This document shows, in pieces, positions 8,766 through 17,101 of a stretch of 21,263 nucleotides of DNA. The stretch's first letter is position 1. Every line of letters starts with the position of its first letter. The notes beneath the pieces are model-generated. The model was not told where the DNA came from. It saw only the letters and a program-made list of their open reading frames with translations, and did not search any database. This DNA is from JBBQFC01 sp038321615 (GTDB lineage: Bacteria; Bacteroidota; Bacteroidia; Flavobacteriales_D; Cryomorphaceae). The position numbers and the translations under genes are program-made. The DNA lies in contig JBBQFC010000057.1 of NCBI GenBank assembly GCA_038321615.1, positions 1 through 21,263 of the forward strand, given 5' to 3'.

Positions 8766-11675
8766 ATGAACCTATCCAAGATCCTTACATCGACTTTCTT
8801 AATTGTATGTTGTACATATTTGACTGCTCAAGATACCACACCGGTCGATATAGAAGTATTCAATTTTGATCGGTTGGACTATAATGCTGGAACTCAGAAT
8901 TGGGCGGCCATTCAAGATTCCAGCGGGGTGCTTTATTTTGGAAACAATAAAGGCCTGCTTGAGTTTGATGGAACTAATTGGATATGCGCTCCACTCCGCA
9001 ACGGGACCATCGTTCGATCATTAGCCCACGGCAGCGATAGTTGTCTTTATATTGGAAGCCAAAATGAATTCGGCTACCGGCATATCGACTCTCTGGGCAG
9101 GGCGGATTACCACTCCTTGCGTCATTTGATTCCAGATTCGGCTTTCAGTTTTGAAGATGTCTGGCGGATACTGTCGGTAGGCGAAAAGATTTATTTCTGT
9201 TCGGAAAAGGCCGTTTTTATCTATTCGGCATCTACATCAATGCTCGAAGTCTTAGAGCCCGATGGTAAGCGCTTTGAGAATTTCTTCTCCACTCGCCATG
9301 GGGTTAGATTTCAAATGGCTGGTATGGGATTATACAGGTTAGGCGAAAATGGGCTCACACTCCTTTCCGATCACCCTGTTTTCAAAAACGATCGCGTAGT
9401 CGCCATCCTCCCTTACGACATTAATCGAGAGATCATTTTTACGGTCACTGGTGGAGCGTACACTTGGAATGAATCCGACTTAAATGCGCTCACTGGAGCC
9501 GGTTGGACTGACATTTCAGCGGGTTCTCCCTATTGCGCCATTCAGACTTCAGAAGGGGTTTATGCAGTTGGAACGGCTCAAGATGGGCTCTACATCACGG
9601 ATAAAAACGGGGATATACAAACGCATATTAATCAAGAAAACGGCCTTCAAAACAATACGGTACTCTGCATTCATGAGGATAGCCACGCCAATCTATGGCT
9701 CGGAATGGATAATGGGATCGATTATGCGCTGACTCATTCGGCCTACACTCGAATTGGCGCGAATATGGGGGTAAACGGCACAGGGTACACGTCCCTTTGG
9801 ATGGACGATAAGCTCTACCTTGGTACAAATCAGGGTGTTTATGTTACCACCTTGGAGAAAGGAAATCCAGAAGGTTTTCTTCCCTTTCGCCCTGTAAGTG
9901 GCACCCTTGGCCAGGTGTGGAGTTTGAATTTAATTGACGGCAAACCAATGGTTTCGCAACATAAGGGTGTTCAGCGGATTGTGGACTATATCGCCGAACC
10001 CTTTTCTACAGAGCAAGGCGCTTGGAAAATAGTGGAGCTCCAAAACCATGCGGGTTATGCATTGGAAGGAACTTATCAGGGTTTTATAATCCATCGCAAG
10101 GGAAAGGAGATCGGAAGTTACTCACAAGGCGATCACTGGAGACTTCCGAATTTTACAGAATCTGCCCGTGTTTTTGAAGAAGATTCCGATGGCTCTATAT
10201 GGGTTTCGCATGCTTACAAGGGACTGTACCGAATCAGTTTGACTCAAGATCTCAGCGAAATCGCACAGATAAAGGATTACGGAGAAAAGGATGGTCTTCC
10301 CGGCGAGTTGTTTGTAAACGTTGCCAAGATAAGAGGAGAAATAGTGTTTACAACCCCCAGAGGTGTTTTTATATTCAGTGGAAGCAACCAACGATTCGAA
10401 GAACATAAAGATCTCACTGAAATATTTGGCTCCGGACGAGACGTTCATCGACTGATTGAGGATGATTTTGGAAATATTTGGTTTTCGATCGACGATGAAT
10501 TTGGCGTGCTACAAGTTGCCGCTCAAGGAATTTACAACAAGCTAAAAATCCGATATTTCAATCAACTCCACGATGAGCTGGTCGATGGATTTGAGCATGT
10601 GTTCGCTGTTTCGCCTTCTTTCGTGTTGATTGGTATGGAACAAGGTTTTGTAAAGGTAGATCTCAACGATACCGCGGAAGATAATACCTCCATAGAAGTT
10701 TTAATCCGACGCGTAACGTCCATTACCGAACGCGACTCTGTGATATACGCTGGAGGTATTCAGCACATCGTTCCCACATTCGGCGCCGATCTCAACGACT
10801 TCCGGTTTTCAATTTCAGCACCCTATTATGCCCACCTAAATCATATACAATACCGCATGAAACTGGATGGTTTCGATCAAGATTGGGCAGAATGGTCGCC
10901 AAAGACTGAAAAGGAGTACACCAACTTATCTGCGGGTAGTTACACCTTTATGGTTCAAGCCCGGAATGCCTATGGCCAAGTTAGCGAGGCAGCTATTTAT
11001 AATTTTAGAGTTAGACCGCCTTGGTACAATTCGGGTCTCGCTCGAGCCTTCTACTTCATCGTTTCTCTCATTGTGGTTTCTGGAATATTCATCTTCGTCA
11101 ACAAAAAAGAAAAACGAAAGACTTTAGCCTTTAAGAAAGCTCAAATGGCTGAAATGGATGAAAAGAAAGCGGAGTTTAAGGAAGAAGTGACCCGGTCGGA
11201 AAAGGAAGTGGTGATGCTTAGAAATGAAAAACTCCAGGCAGATATTGGCCATAAAACGTCTCGGCTCGCCAGCACTACTATGCACTTGGTGCAGAAAAGT
11301 GAAATTCTAATGAAAATAAAAACCGATTTGAACGATATTTTGCCCGAAGCAAACAATGATTTAAAACGGAAAATTTCCCAGATCGCGCGCACCATTGAAT
11401 CGGATATCATGCTCGACAACTCTTGGGAGCAGTTTGAAATCTATTTCGACCAAGTACACGAAAACTTTTTTAAGCGGCTTAGACAAAAGTATCCCGAAAT
11501 TACTCCGAAAGATCAGCGCTTATGTGCTTACCTCCGTATGAATTTGAGCACCAAAGAGATTGCTCCCCTTCTCAATATTTCTGTGCGTGGAGTTGAGATT
11601 AGCCGCTATCGCCTGCGCAAAAAAATTGGGTTGGCATCGGATACCAATTTGATTGCTTTTGTGATGGATATTTGA
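8766..11675 (+). CDS. SusR-like one-component transmembrane regulator (sensor propeller, Y_Y_Y, LuxR-type HTH)
   Basis: A 969-residue membrane regulator expected to sense glucan oligosaccharides in the periplasm and bind DNA in the cytoplasm. The ATG at 8766 starts a signal peptide (MNLSKILTSTFLIVCCTYLTAQ); an upstream TTG at 8706 is less likely. The large N-terminal part has repeated Reg_prop-like units (NWAAIQDSSGVLYFG, NLWLGMDNGI, NIWFSIDDEFG), suggesting beta-propellers. A Y_Y_Y domain occupies about 680-750, with LDGFDQDWAEW, and one membrane helix lies at about 757-776. A charged coiled coil follows at about 780-830. A LuxR-type helix-turn-helix lies at about 910-960, with LSTKEIAPLLNISVRGVEISRYRLRKK. 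No histidine kinase or receiver domain is present, so it is not a hybrid two-component system. It sits between the two operons whose promoters share an operator array. Confidence 0.92.
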   Translation: MNLSKILTSTFLIVCCTYLTAQDTTPVDIEVFNFDRLDYNAGTQNWAAIQDSSGVLYFGNNKGLLEFDGTNWICAPLRNGTIVRSLAHGSDSCLYIGSQNEFGYRHIDSLGRADYHSLRHLIPDSAFSFEDVWRILSVGEKIYFCSEKAVFIYSASTSMLEVLEPDGKRFENFFSTRHGVRFQMAGMGLYRLGENGLTLLSDHPVFKNDRVVAILPYDINREIIFTVTGGAYTWNESDLNALTGAGWTDISAGSPYCAIQTSEGVYAVGTAQDGLYITDKNGDIQTHINQENGLQNNTVLCIHEDSHANLWLGMDNGIDYALTHSAYTRIGANMGVNGTGYTSLWMDDKLYLGTNQGVYVTTLEKGNPEGFLPFRPVSGTLGQVWSLNLIDGKPMVSQHKGVQRIVDYIAEPFSTEQGAWKIVELQNHAGYALEGTYQGFIIHRKGKEIGSYSQGDHWRLPNFTESARVFEEDSDGSIWVSHAYKGLYRISLTQDLSEIAQIKDYGEKDGLPGELFVNVAKIRGEIVFTTPRGVFIFSGSNQRFEEHKDLTEIFGSGRDVHRLIEDDFGNIWFSIDDEFGVLQVAAQGIYNKLKIRYFNQLHDELVDGFEHVFAVSPSFVLIGMEQGFVKVDLNDTAEDNTSIEVLIRRVTSITERDSVIYAGGIQHIVPTFGADLNDFRFSISAPYYAHLNHIQYRMKLDGFDQDWAEWSPKTEKEYTNLSAGSYTFMVQARNAYGQVSEAAIYNFRVRPPWYNSGLARAFYFIVSLIVVSGIFIFVNKKEKRKTLAFKKAQMAEMDEKKAEFKEEVTRSEKEVVMLRNEKLQADIGHKTSRLASTTMHLVQKSEILMKIKTDLNDILPEANNDLKRKISQIARTIESDIMLDNSWEQFEIYFDQVHENFFKRLRQKYPEITPKDQRLCAYLRMNLSTKEIAPLLNISVRGVEISRYRLRKKIGLASDTNLIAFVMDI

Positions 11676-11703
11676 TGCGGCGCCTTAAACCTTTGGCAAG
11701 GGC

Positions 11704-13026
11704 TCATCGGGCTACGAAAAAAGGGAAATTGGCTGTGGCAGCGTTTCCTTTGCCATCGTACACGTAGAGAAACAATCTATAAGAACCGGGTTTTTTCGGT
11801 GCGCGAAACCGGATATTTCCGCTTTGATCGTTCCCTTCAATTGACATTGGCACTGCATCGGGCCGCGACTCGGCATCACCGCCGGACTTGATATCCGTGC
11901 TTTCCGGAAGCATTTCCCATTTATACCGCAGCTGATCCCCATCTGCGTCGGTTACCACCACCTTGAAATCGGTTCTTTCACCAGGTTCAACCATTACGCT
12001 CGCATCTGGTTTCTGATTTTTCATCGCAATGCTCGAAATTTGGGGCGAACGGTTCGCCGGAGCCTTTCCCGACCATGACTTCTCAAGCTCATCCATTACG
12101 GCTGTTTCGGTGCCATCTTCGAGGAAAAGCCCATACCAGGTGGGCGTTGTTTCTTGCTTTTCACCCCAAAGAAATACGTAGGAACCCAAGCACATTTCGC
12201 TATCCCTCAATATACCTTTATTATAGCGCTCTTTGTATGAGTTAGCTTTTTCGGTGCTGGTTTGCTCTATGGGAGCTCCCCAACTGGTTTTCGCCACTTC
12301 CCAATGTCCGTTTGGCCCCCATTCGGTTATCATGTAAGGCTTGTCCCAGCCATAGCTTCGCAATTCCTGGTCTATGCCGATGAGCTGCGCGTAAGTGTTA
12401 ATTCCCAAAATATCAATTTCGGGAGCTCTTTCTTTAATAAGCTGCACTTCGGCTACGTCGAGCCCAGCCGTGACGGTCATTGTAGGATGATTTGGGTCGA
12501 CGGCGTGTATCATTTTGGCGATGTCGTTTATGGCATTCCAAACTTTAAAATCGCTGTAGAATAGATCGGTTTCATTTCCAATTCCCCACATCAGGATAGC
12601 CGGGTGATCTTTGTATTCCTTCACTACTTCAGTAAATCGCAATAACTGCGATTCTACCGCTTTCGTATCGTTATAGTCAAAACCTTGGCGCTCGCAGCCG
12701 GCCCATAAACCGAAAAGGACGGTTAGACCTTTTGAATGGGCGTCGTCGAGTATCGCTATCGCGTCGCCTTCTCCCCAGGTGCGTATAGAATTCGCGCCGT
12801 AAGCCACCGCCTTATCTAAATAGGTTTGTCCGCCTACGCCTTTTACATAGTAAGGCTCATTGGCTCTGTATAAGGTAAAATTATTACCCGATTGACGCAC
12901 TTCAACGGGGATGGGCTTTTGAGCGCCCTGCGCGAAAGCTCTGTTCAGAGGTAAAACGGCCAGACCAAACAGCAGTAGGATTGTCGCGGGGCTAGCAAAC
13001 AAGATATTTTGTGTTTTCATTGCCAT
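11704..13026 (-). CDS. Secreted clan GH-A glycoside hydrolase with C-terminal Ig-like domain, possibly GH158-type endo-beta-1,3-glucanase
   Basis: This 440-residue exported protein has a signal peptide ending at about residue 32 (NRAFA before QGAQ). The body is a TIM barrel of the type annotated as GH2 TIM barrel: SIRTWGEGDA, VLFGLWAGC, HPAILMWGIGNETD with E152 the likely acid/base, and KPYMITEWGPNGHW with E235 the likely nucleophile. From about residue 327 a second beta-rich domain follows (VMVEPGERTDFKVVVTDADGD to SYRLFLYVYDGKGNA), resembling an Ig/PKD-type fold. A short barrel-plus-Ig layout and the beta-glucan context suggest GH158, but GH5- or GH2-related families cannot be excluded. It converges with the regulator gene, 28 bp apart. 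Starts at 13026 and 13020 are both possible. Confidence 0.85.
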   Translation of the reverse strand: MAMKTQNILFASPATILLLFGLAVLPLNRAFAQGAQKPIPVEVRQSGNNFTLYRANEPYYVKGVGGQTYLDKAVAYGANSIRTWGEGDAIAILDDAHSKGLTVLFGLWAGCERQGFDYNDTKAVESQLLRFTEVVKEYKDHPAILMWGIGNETDLFYSDFKVWNAINDIAKMIHAVDPNHPTMTVTAGLDVAEVQLIKERAPEIDILGINTYAQLIGIDQELRSYGWDKPYMITEWGPNGHWEVAKTSWGAPIEQTSTEKANSYKERYNKGILRDSEMCLGSYVFLWGEKQETTPTWYGLFLEDGTETAVMDELEKSWSGKAPANRSPQISSIAMKNQKPDASVMVEPGERTDFKVVVTDADGDQLRYKWEMLPESTDIKSGGDAESRPDAVPMSIEGNDQSGNIRFRAPKKPGSYRLFLYVYDGKGNAATANFPFFVAR

Positions 13027-13069
13027 GAAATTACGTTTTGTTGTTCTTTTTACACTATTAAACCTGATG

Positions 13070-13118
13070 TGACGTACTCGTGAAGTAGTGATTTTCGTGA
13101 AGATGTATCGTTGATGTA
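13070..13118 (+). promoter_or_regulatory. Four-box operator array upstream of the rightward operon
   Basis: Read rightward, the boxes are TGACGTA (13070-13076), TGAAGTA (13081-13087), AGATGTA (13101-13107) and TGATGTA (13112-13118). Pairs have 11-bp start spacing and 4-nt spacers; the two pairs are 31 bp apart. The last box ends 33 nt before a TACATTTA -7 box. The array lies between two divergent genes, and the box orientation relative to the rightward operon matches that of the other array relative to the leftward operon. Together the two arrays define a core GAnGTA that is invariant in eight boxes. Confidence 0.7.
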
Positions 13119-13151
13119 AACATTGAAAAGCTTATTCACGGCTGATTGCAT

Positions 13152-13159
13152 TACATTTA
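13152..13159 (+). promoter_or_regulatory. -7 promoter element for the outer-membrane/lipoprotein operon
   Basis: TACATTTA matches seven of eight positions of the Bacteroidetes -7 box TAnnTTTG and, like its counterpart before the GH16 gene, is preceded by a T (TTACATTT in both). It lies 34 nt upstream of the proposed TTG start codon. No clear -33 element is visible. Confidence 0.55.
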
Positions 13160-13193
13160 TCGCCATTCTTTTCATTTCTAAAGGGAAAGGCTT

Positions 13194-15293
13194 TTGAGTA
13201 AGATAAAGCAATTCGATTTCGGTGTACCAGATACAAGTTGGGTTAACAAAGCCCGCTTTGGGCTCGTTCATATTATCCTGTTTTTGAGTATCGGATGGGT
13301 TTCGGCGCAAACCCCGGATTTGAGTCCAACTGGCTCCGGAGTGCTTACGAGCCAAGACTCCGTAAGATTTATGGATGGAGACAGGCTTCCGCTGGTGACG
13401 CAGGAGATGTATAATATCAAGTATGACTCCGCTTTCGTCGGGGACAAATTGCGAAAAAGAGATCAGCTTATTACCGTATTTGGTTATTACCGACTGTTCG
13501 TTTACGGTCGGAATATGACAGATGCCTATCCCAACTTAGAACCCTTCGAAAGAGCTTATGATGTTGGTGATGGCTACCGCGAGCCGATGCTTTCTCTAAA
13601 CGTAGTGGCTCGGCCAAATGGCAGGAGCAGTTTTGGAACGGAACTATTCGTTTTTGCGCCTTATAATGGGTCTGGGTTTGAGAACAATACGTTTTCAACA
13701 AATTTGGGCATAAACTTTTATGGTAATTTCCGGACGTCGAACGGTACATTCGGTGTGAGAGCAGGGGGTATTCATTGGTATAATTTGAGCCCATTCACCA
13801 TTGGAGTTTATCAGATTCTCGATCGCTTCAGCATATTCGATCGCACACCGTGGGAAGGGGTCAACAATACGCTCAAATACAATAGTTATTTCCAAACAGG
13901 AGCTACCAGTCCTGGAGATCTTCGCTGGAATAATCAGGCTTTCCAAGGGCTTATCTTAAATGGAGCTAAGCTTCCTGGCGACCTTGATTTTGATCTATTC
14001 TGGGGGAAAACGCAACCCAACGGGGGATTAGCCGGTGGATTGGTGAATGATCCCAATCTATCTATACCTCCTACGCTCGACGCGGGAAGCGTTCCGACGT
14101 ATATCGGATTTGCTGGTGTATCGCGCAACCTGCCCAGCGTAATTCGCGGTGGAAAATTGTCGAAGGCTTTTAACGCTGGTAAGCAAGTTGTAGCCTACAA
14201 TACCATCCACAGCCGCACCGCCTTAGACAGTATCAATAAGGATGCTATTCAGTATGCAGTGCACACGCTCTCGCTCAATCTCTCTGTTCTGAATGGTGTA
14301 AAAATCAAAGGTGAATTAGGCGGAGGCAATTTCGAAAGTCCGAATTATGGTAAAAAGTGGGGCGAAGCTCTGATGATGCGATTCTTTGTTCCGAAGAAAT
14401 ATACTTTTCTGGAAACAGATTTTCAAATCTACCAGATCAGCAAAAACTTCTTCAATCAAAATGGGGAGATCGCAACCAACTCCAATCCCGACATATTAGC
14501 GGAAGCCGGACTCTTACTGGGTGCTAATGGAGCCGGTGGTCAATTGGCATTGGTCAATCAATTGGTGCACAATAGGCGTGGGCTAAACATAAACACGGGA
14601 TACGAAATCGGTCCGGCCAAGTTTATAGCTGGTTGGGGAATTTCGGAAGAAATCGATCCAGTGGCCACTTCCTTAAGCTATGTCCATCGGATTAATGGCT
14701 TGGCACTTTCGCGGATTTATAACCCTTTTCCGGCTAATGCTACAGGCCCTGCGGTATTTGACCCTTATGGGCGAAAATTCTCTTTCTTTCGTGGTGCTAG
14801 CGAAGTAGTGCAAACGACCGATCTGGACGCGGCCAACGCTGAAACACTCAATAGAAAATATTTTCAAGCCGTCGATCTGCAGGCCAAGGTTAAATTACAA
14901 GCTTTCAATAAGGAGCTGTTCTTATTCTATCTGGGCTCTTTTGGATCGGTTAAAACCGAAGCGTCCTTAATTCCATCGCTTTCAGATCAGAGCTATCTCT
15001 TTGTGCAATACCATGAGATGGATATTTACTATGAAATCCTTCCGCGCTTTATCCTCACCACTTACATTGGCTTGGAATATGCCAAAGGTGGCGCTTTTAC
15101 CGATTGGGATGCGGAAACTCAACTTCCGCGCGATCAGGTGGGTCAGGCTTACGGCGTAGGCTTCGACTGGACGATTACCGAAAATGCGGGGCTTTATGTT
15201 AGGCAGCGCTGGATGAAGTTCAATGACCGCAGTTTTGGCCTCGATAATTATGAAGGCCATGAGACCACTATTGAGTTAAAAGTCTTTTTTTAA
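13194..15293 (+). CDS. Outer-membrane beta-barrel protein, porin-like, first gene of the rightward operon
   Basis: I do not recognise the family of this 699-residue protein. It has a signal peptide (hydrophobic HIILFLSIGWVS, cleavage probably after A38 before QTPDL). It then shows alternating amphipathic strands rich in Y, F, W, G and N throughout, and ends in an aromatic residue (ELKVFF), the usual signature of an outer-membrane barrel. There is no TonB box, plug-domain pattern or CarboxypepD_reg domain, so it is not a SusC. No ATG precedes the signal peptide in frame; the TTG at 13194 follows an AAGGGAAAGG purine-rich tract and is the best start. The next gene begins 12 nt after its stop. 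A role as passive glucan-oligosaccharide channel is inferred from context. Confidence 0.8.
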   Translation: MSKIKQFDFGVPDTSWVNKARFGLVHIILFLSIGWVSAQTPDLSPTGSGVLTSQDSVRFMDGDRLPLVTQEMYNIKYDSAFVGDKLRKRDQLITVFGYYRLFVYGRNMTDAYPNLEPFERAYDVGDGYREPMLSLNVVARPNGRSSFGTELFVFAPYNGSGFENNTFSTNLGINFYGNFRTSNGTFGVRAGGIHWYNLSPFTIGVYQILDRFSIFDRTPWEGVNNTLKYNSYFQTGATSPGDLRWNNQAFQGLILNGAKLPGDLDFDLFWGKTQPNGGLAGGLVNDPNLSIPPTLDAGSVPTYIGFAGVSRNLPSVIRGGKLSKAFNAGKQVVAYNTIHSRTALDSINKDAIQYAVHTLSLNLSVLNGVKIKGELGGGNFESPNYGKKWGEALMMRFFVPKKYTFLETDFQIYQISKNFFNQNGEIATNSNPDILAEAGLLLGANGAGGQLALVNQLVHNRRGLNINTGYEIGPAKFIAGWGISEEIDPVATSLSYVHRINGLALSRIYNPFPANATGPAVFDPYGRKFSFFRGASEVVQTTDLDAANAETLNRKYFQAVDLQAKVKLQAFNKELFLFYLGSFGSVKTEASLIPSLSDQSYLFVQYHEMDIYYEILPRFILTTYIGLEYAKGGAFTDWDAETQLPRDQVGQAYGVGFDWTITENAGLYVRQRWMKFNDRSFGLDNYEGHETTIELKVFF

Positions 15294-15305
15294 TACGGAG
15301 CACTT

Positions 15306-17090
15306 ATGCAAAAAATCTTTCATCTCTTAGTGTTTACTGCCATCTTATTAGCGGGCATCGTTCCTGTTCGCGCTCAGGACGGTGGCTCCAAGGAATCGGA
15401 AAAGGCCGACGATGGGCAGCGAGTGCGCTTCAATGGCTTAGGCAGGGCTTATCTTCTGAATACCGAGATCGACGGCAATGTACTGGATGGCGACACGGCA
15501 ACTACCCGCGAAATTACCGATGGTTCTTTCTTGCTCGACCTGAAAATCAATGCCACACCAAATGATAAAACCGAAGTTCAGGCTATCCTTCGTCTGCGAA
15601 ATGAGTTCGGCGGTTTTTTCGGAGCGGGACAAACAGTAGAAGTAAGGGAACTATGGGCACGAGGTATCATAGCCGATAGATTGAAATACCGCGTCGGCGA
15701 TATGGATTTGGCTATGACCGAGTACACTTTTTTCCTCCCACCCGAAGAAGGGAGTGCTAACCTGGCAGCAGCATTCCTGCCTCAGCAGGATGTGATCTAC
15801 TACGAAAACTTCTACACCGATGAAAATACGAGACGAATTCAAGGAGGTCAGCTGGACTTTGGATTGAATTTCACGGATGTGTTGGACGAAGCTGATTTTT
15901 CTGGATTTTTCGCACGAACCCGTGGCACCGATTTCTTTACCACTCCTTCACGGTATGTAACTGGCGGACATACCAAATTTTCTACCAAAACATTGATCGA
16001 TACGATCGGCCTTCGGGGTGACTTCGGTTTCAATATCGTACACACGTTCGACGATCTAAAATCGGGCGATGCTAATTCGGGTATTCGAAATACGGTGTGG
16101 TCGGCAGATTATGATTTTACCGTTTTTGAACGTCCCCGCTATGCCATTCATATTCAAGGAGAAGCCGGTCGCTCCGATTTGATATCGAAGACCGATAGCA
16201 GCACGCTCTATGAGTCGGACGATTGGTTTACCGATATAGGTATAGGTTTGGATCTTAAGCAACAGAAATTAAAGCTGTTACTCTCTTATGTAAACATCGG
16301 TCCCGATTTTTTCAGCATGGGAGCCCAAAGCCGACGTGTGGATTATCAGGCTGAAAAGACCTATTACGACCGGGTTGGTAATGATGCCGGTGTCCGACAA
16401 ACTTCCCTCTTCGATATCACCCGCGACCCGGCAGTTTATACTTTCCGTATGTCTGATCGATTAATGAACTATGATCCGCGCTACAGCAATACGTTGCCTT
16501 ATGGTCGTGCCACAGCAAACAGGCAAGGTCTGCGGTTTACTGCCCAATATGGCAAGAATACAGACGTGATTAATGCAGATTTGGCCGTTCATGCACTCGG
16601 AGAAATAAGGGGGCAAGGCACCGCGGAATTGAAGCGCTTCATCCTTATCCGGCCCAGTGCAAATCTGAATATTCATCAATTACTCGATTGGAAGAAAACC
16701 CTTCGATTTACAGTCGGATACCAGTTTGAACAAACCACCAGAGATGGTGTACAAGTCGAACAGGTCGATTTGACGTCTAATCTCATTGATTTGGGAATGG
16801 AAGCAGAACTTTTTCCGCGATTTGAGATTTTAGCCGGATTTAAATACCTTAATTCCAAAGGCTCCGACTACATTCCTCAGATCGTTCAATTTAATATTGT
16901 TCGCGATTTACCTTCCCGATCTACTTACGACGATCAGGAAACACTCCTTGCCGCTGGAGTTAAATATCAATTTAAGAAGGGTGTTTACCTTACCTTACAG
17001 TATCAAGCCTATAATTTCGAACGATCAGGCGATGGATTGCCAGATTATGGCCTAAATCAAATTTTTGCCCTTTACACAATGTATTTTTAA
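15306..17090 (+). CDS. Outer-membrane beta-barrel protein, second gene of the rightward operon
   Basis: A 594-residue exported protein of no family I can name. The signal peptide MQKIFHLLVFTAILLAGIVP ends at about A23 (VRA before QDGG). A short charged linker is followed by a barrel-like pattern of amphipathic strands from RVRFNGLGRAYLL onward. The C-terminus FALYTMYF ends in phenylalanine as expected for assembly by BAM. It looks shorter than and different from the preceding barrel protein rather than an obvious copy. GGAG lies upstream of the ATG, and gaps to its neighbours are 12 and 11 nt, so it is surely co-transcribed. It could be a second pore, or the partner of the first barrel or of the lipoproteins downstream. 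Confidence 0.8.
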   Translation: MQKIFHLLVFTAILLAGIVPVRAQDGGSKESEKADDGQRVRFNGLGRAYLLNTEIDGNVLDGDTATTREITDGSFLLDLKINATPNDKTEVQAILRLRNEFGGFFGAGQTVEVRELWARGIIADRLKYRVGDMDLAMTEYTFFLPPEEGSANLAAAFLPQQDVIYYENFYTDENTRRIQGGQLDFGLNFTDVLDEADFSGFFARTRGTDFFTTPSRYVTGGHTKFSTKTLIDTIGLRGDFGFNIVHTFDDLKSGDANSGIRNTVWSADYDFTVFERPRYAIHIQGEAGRSDLISKTDSSTLYESDDWFTDIGIGLDLKQQKLKLLLSYVNIGPDFFSMGAQSRRVDYQAEKTYYDRVGNDAGVRQTSLFDITRDPAVYTFRMSDRLMNYDPRYSNTLPYGRATANRQGLRFTAQYGKNTDVINADLAVHALGEIRGQGTAELKRFILIRPSANLNIHQLLDWKKTLRFTVGYQFEQTTRDGVQVEQVDLTSNLIDLGMEAELFPRFEILAGFKYLNSKGSDYIPQIVQFNIVRDLPSRSTYDDQETLLAAGVKYQFKKGVYLTLQYQAYNFERSGDGLPDYGLNQIFALYTMYF

Positions 17091-17101
17091 TCGTTACGCT
17101 C

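Noticed and set aside
11676..11703. Possible bidirectional terminator between the convergent regulator and hydrolase genes
   Set aside because: Only a 4-bp CCTT/AAGG stem is visible and there is no T run on either strand.
13050..13355. 101-residue leftward reading frame between the GH-A hydrolase and the barrel gene
   Set aside because: It covers the operator array and the signal peptide of the barrel gene on the opposite strand, and shows no protein-like pattern.
13194..17090. Possibility that the two barrel proteins are a SusC or other TonB-dependent receptor
   Set aside because: No TonB box, plug-domain pattern or CarboxypepD_reg-like domain is visible, and both are shorter than SusC proteins (about 1000 residues).
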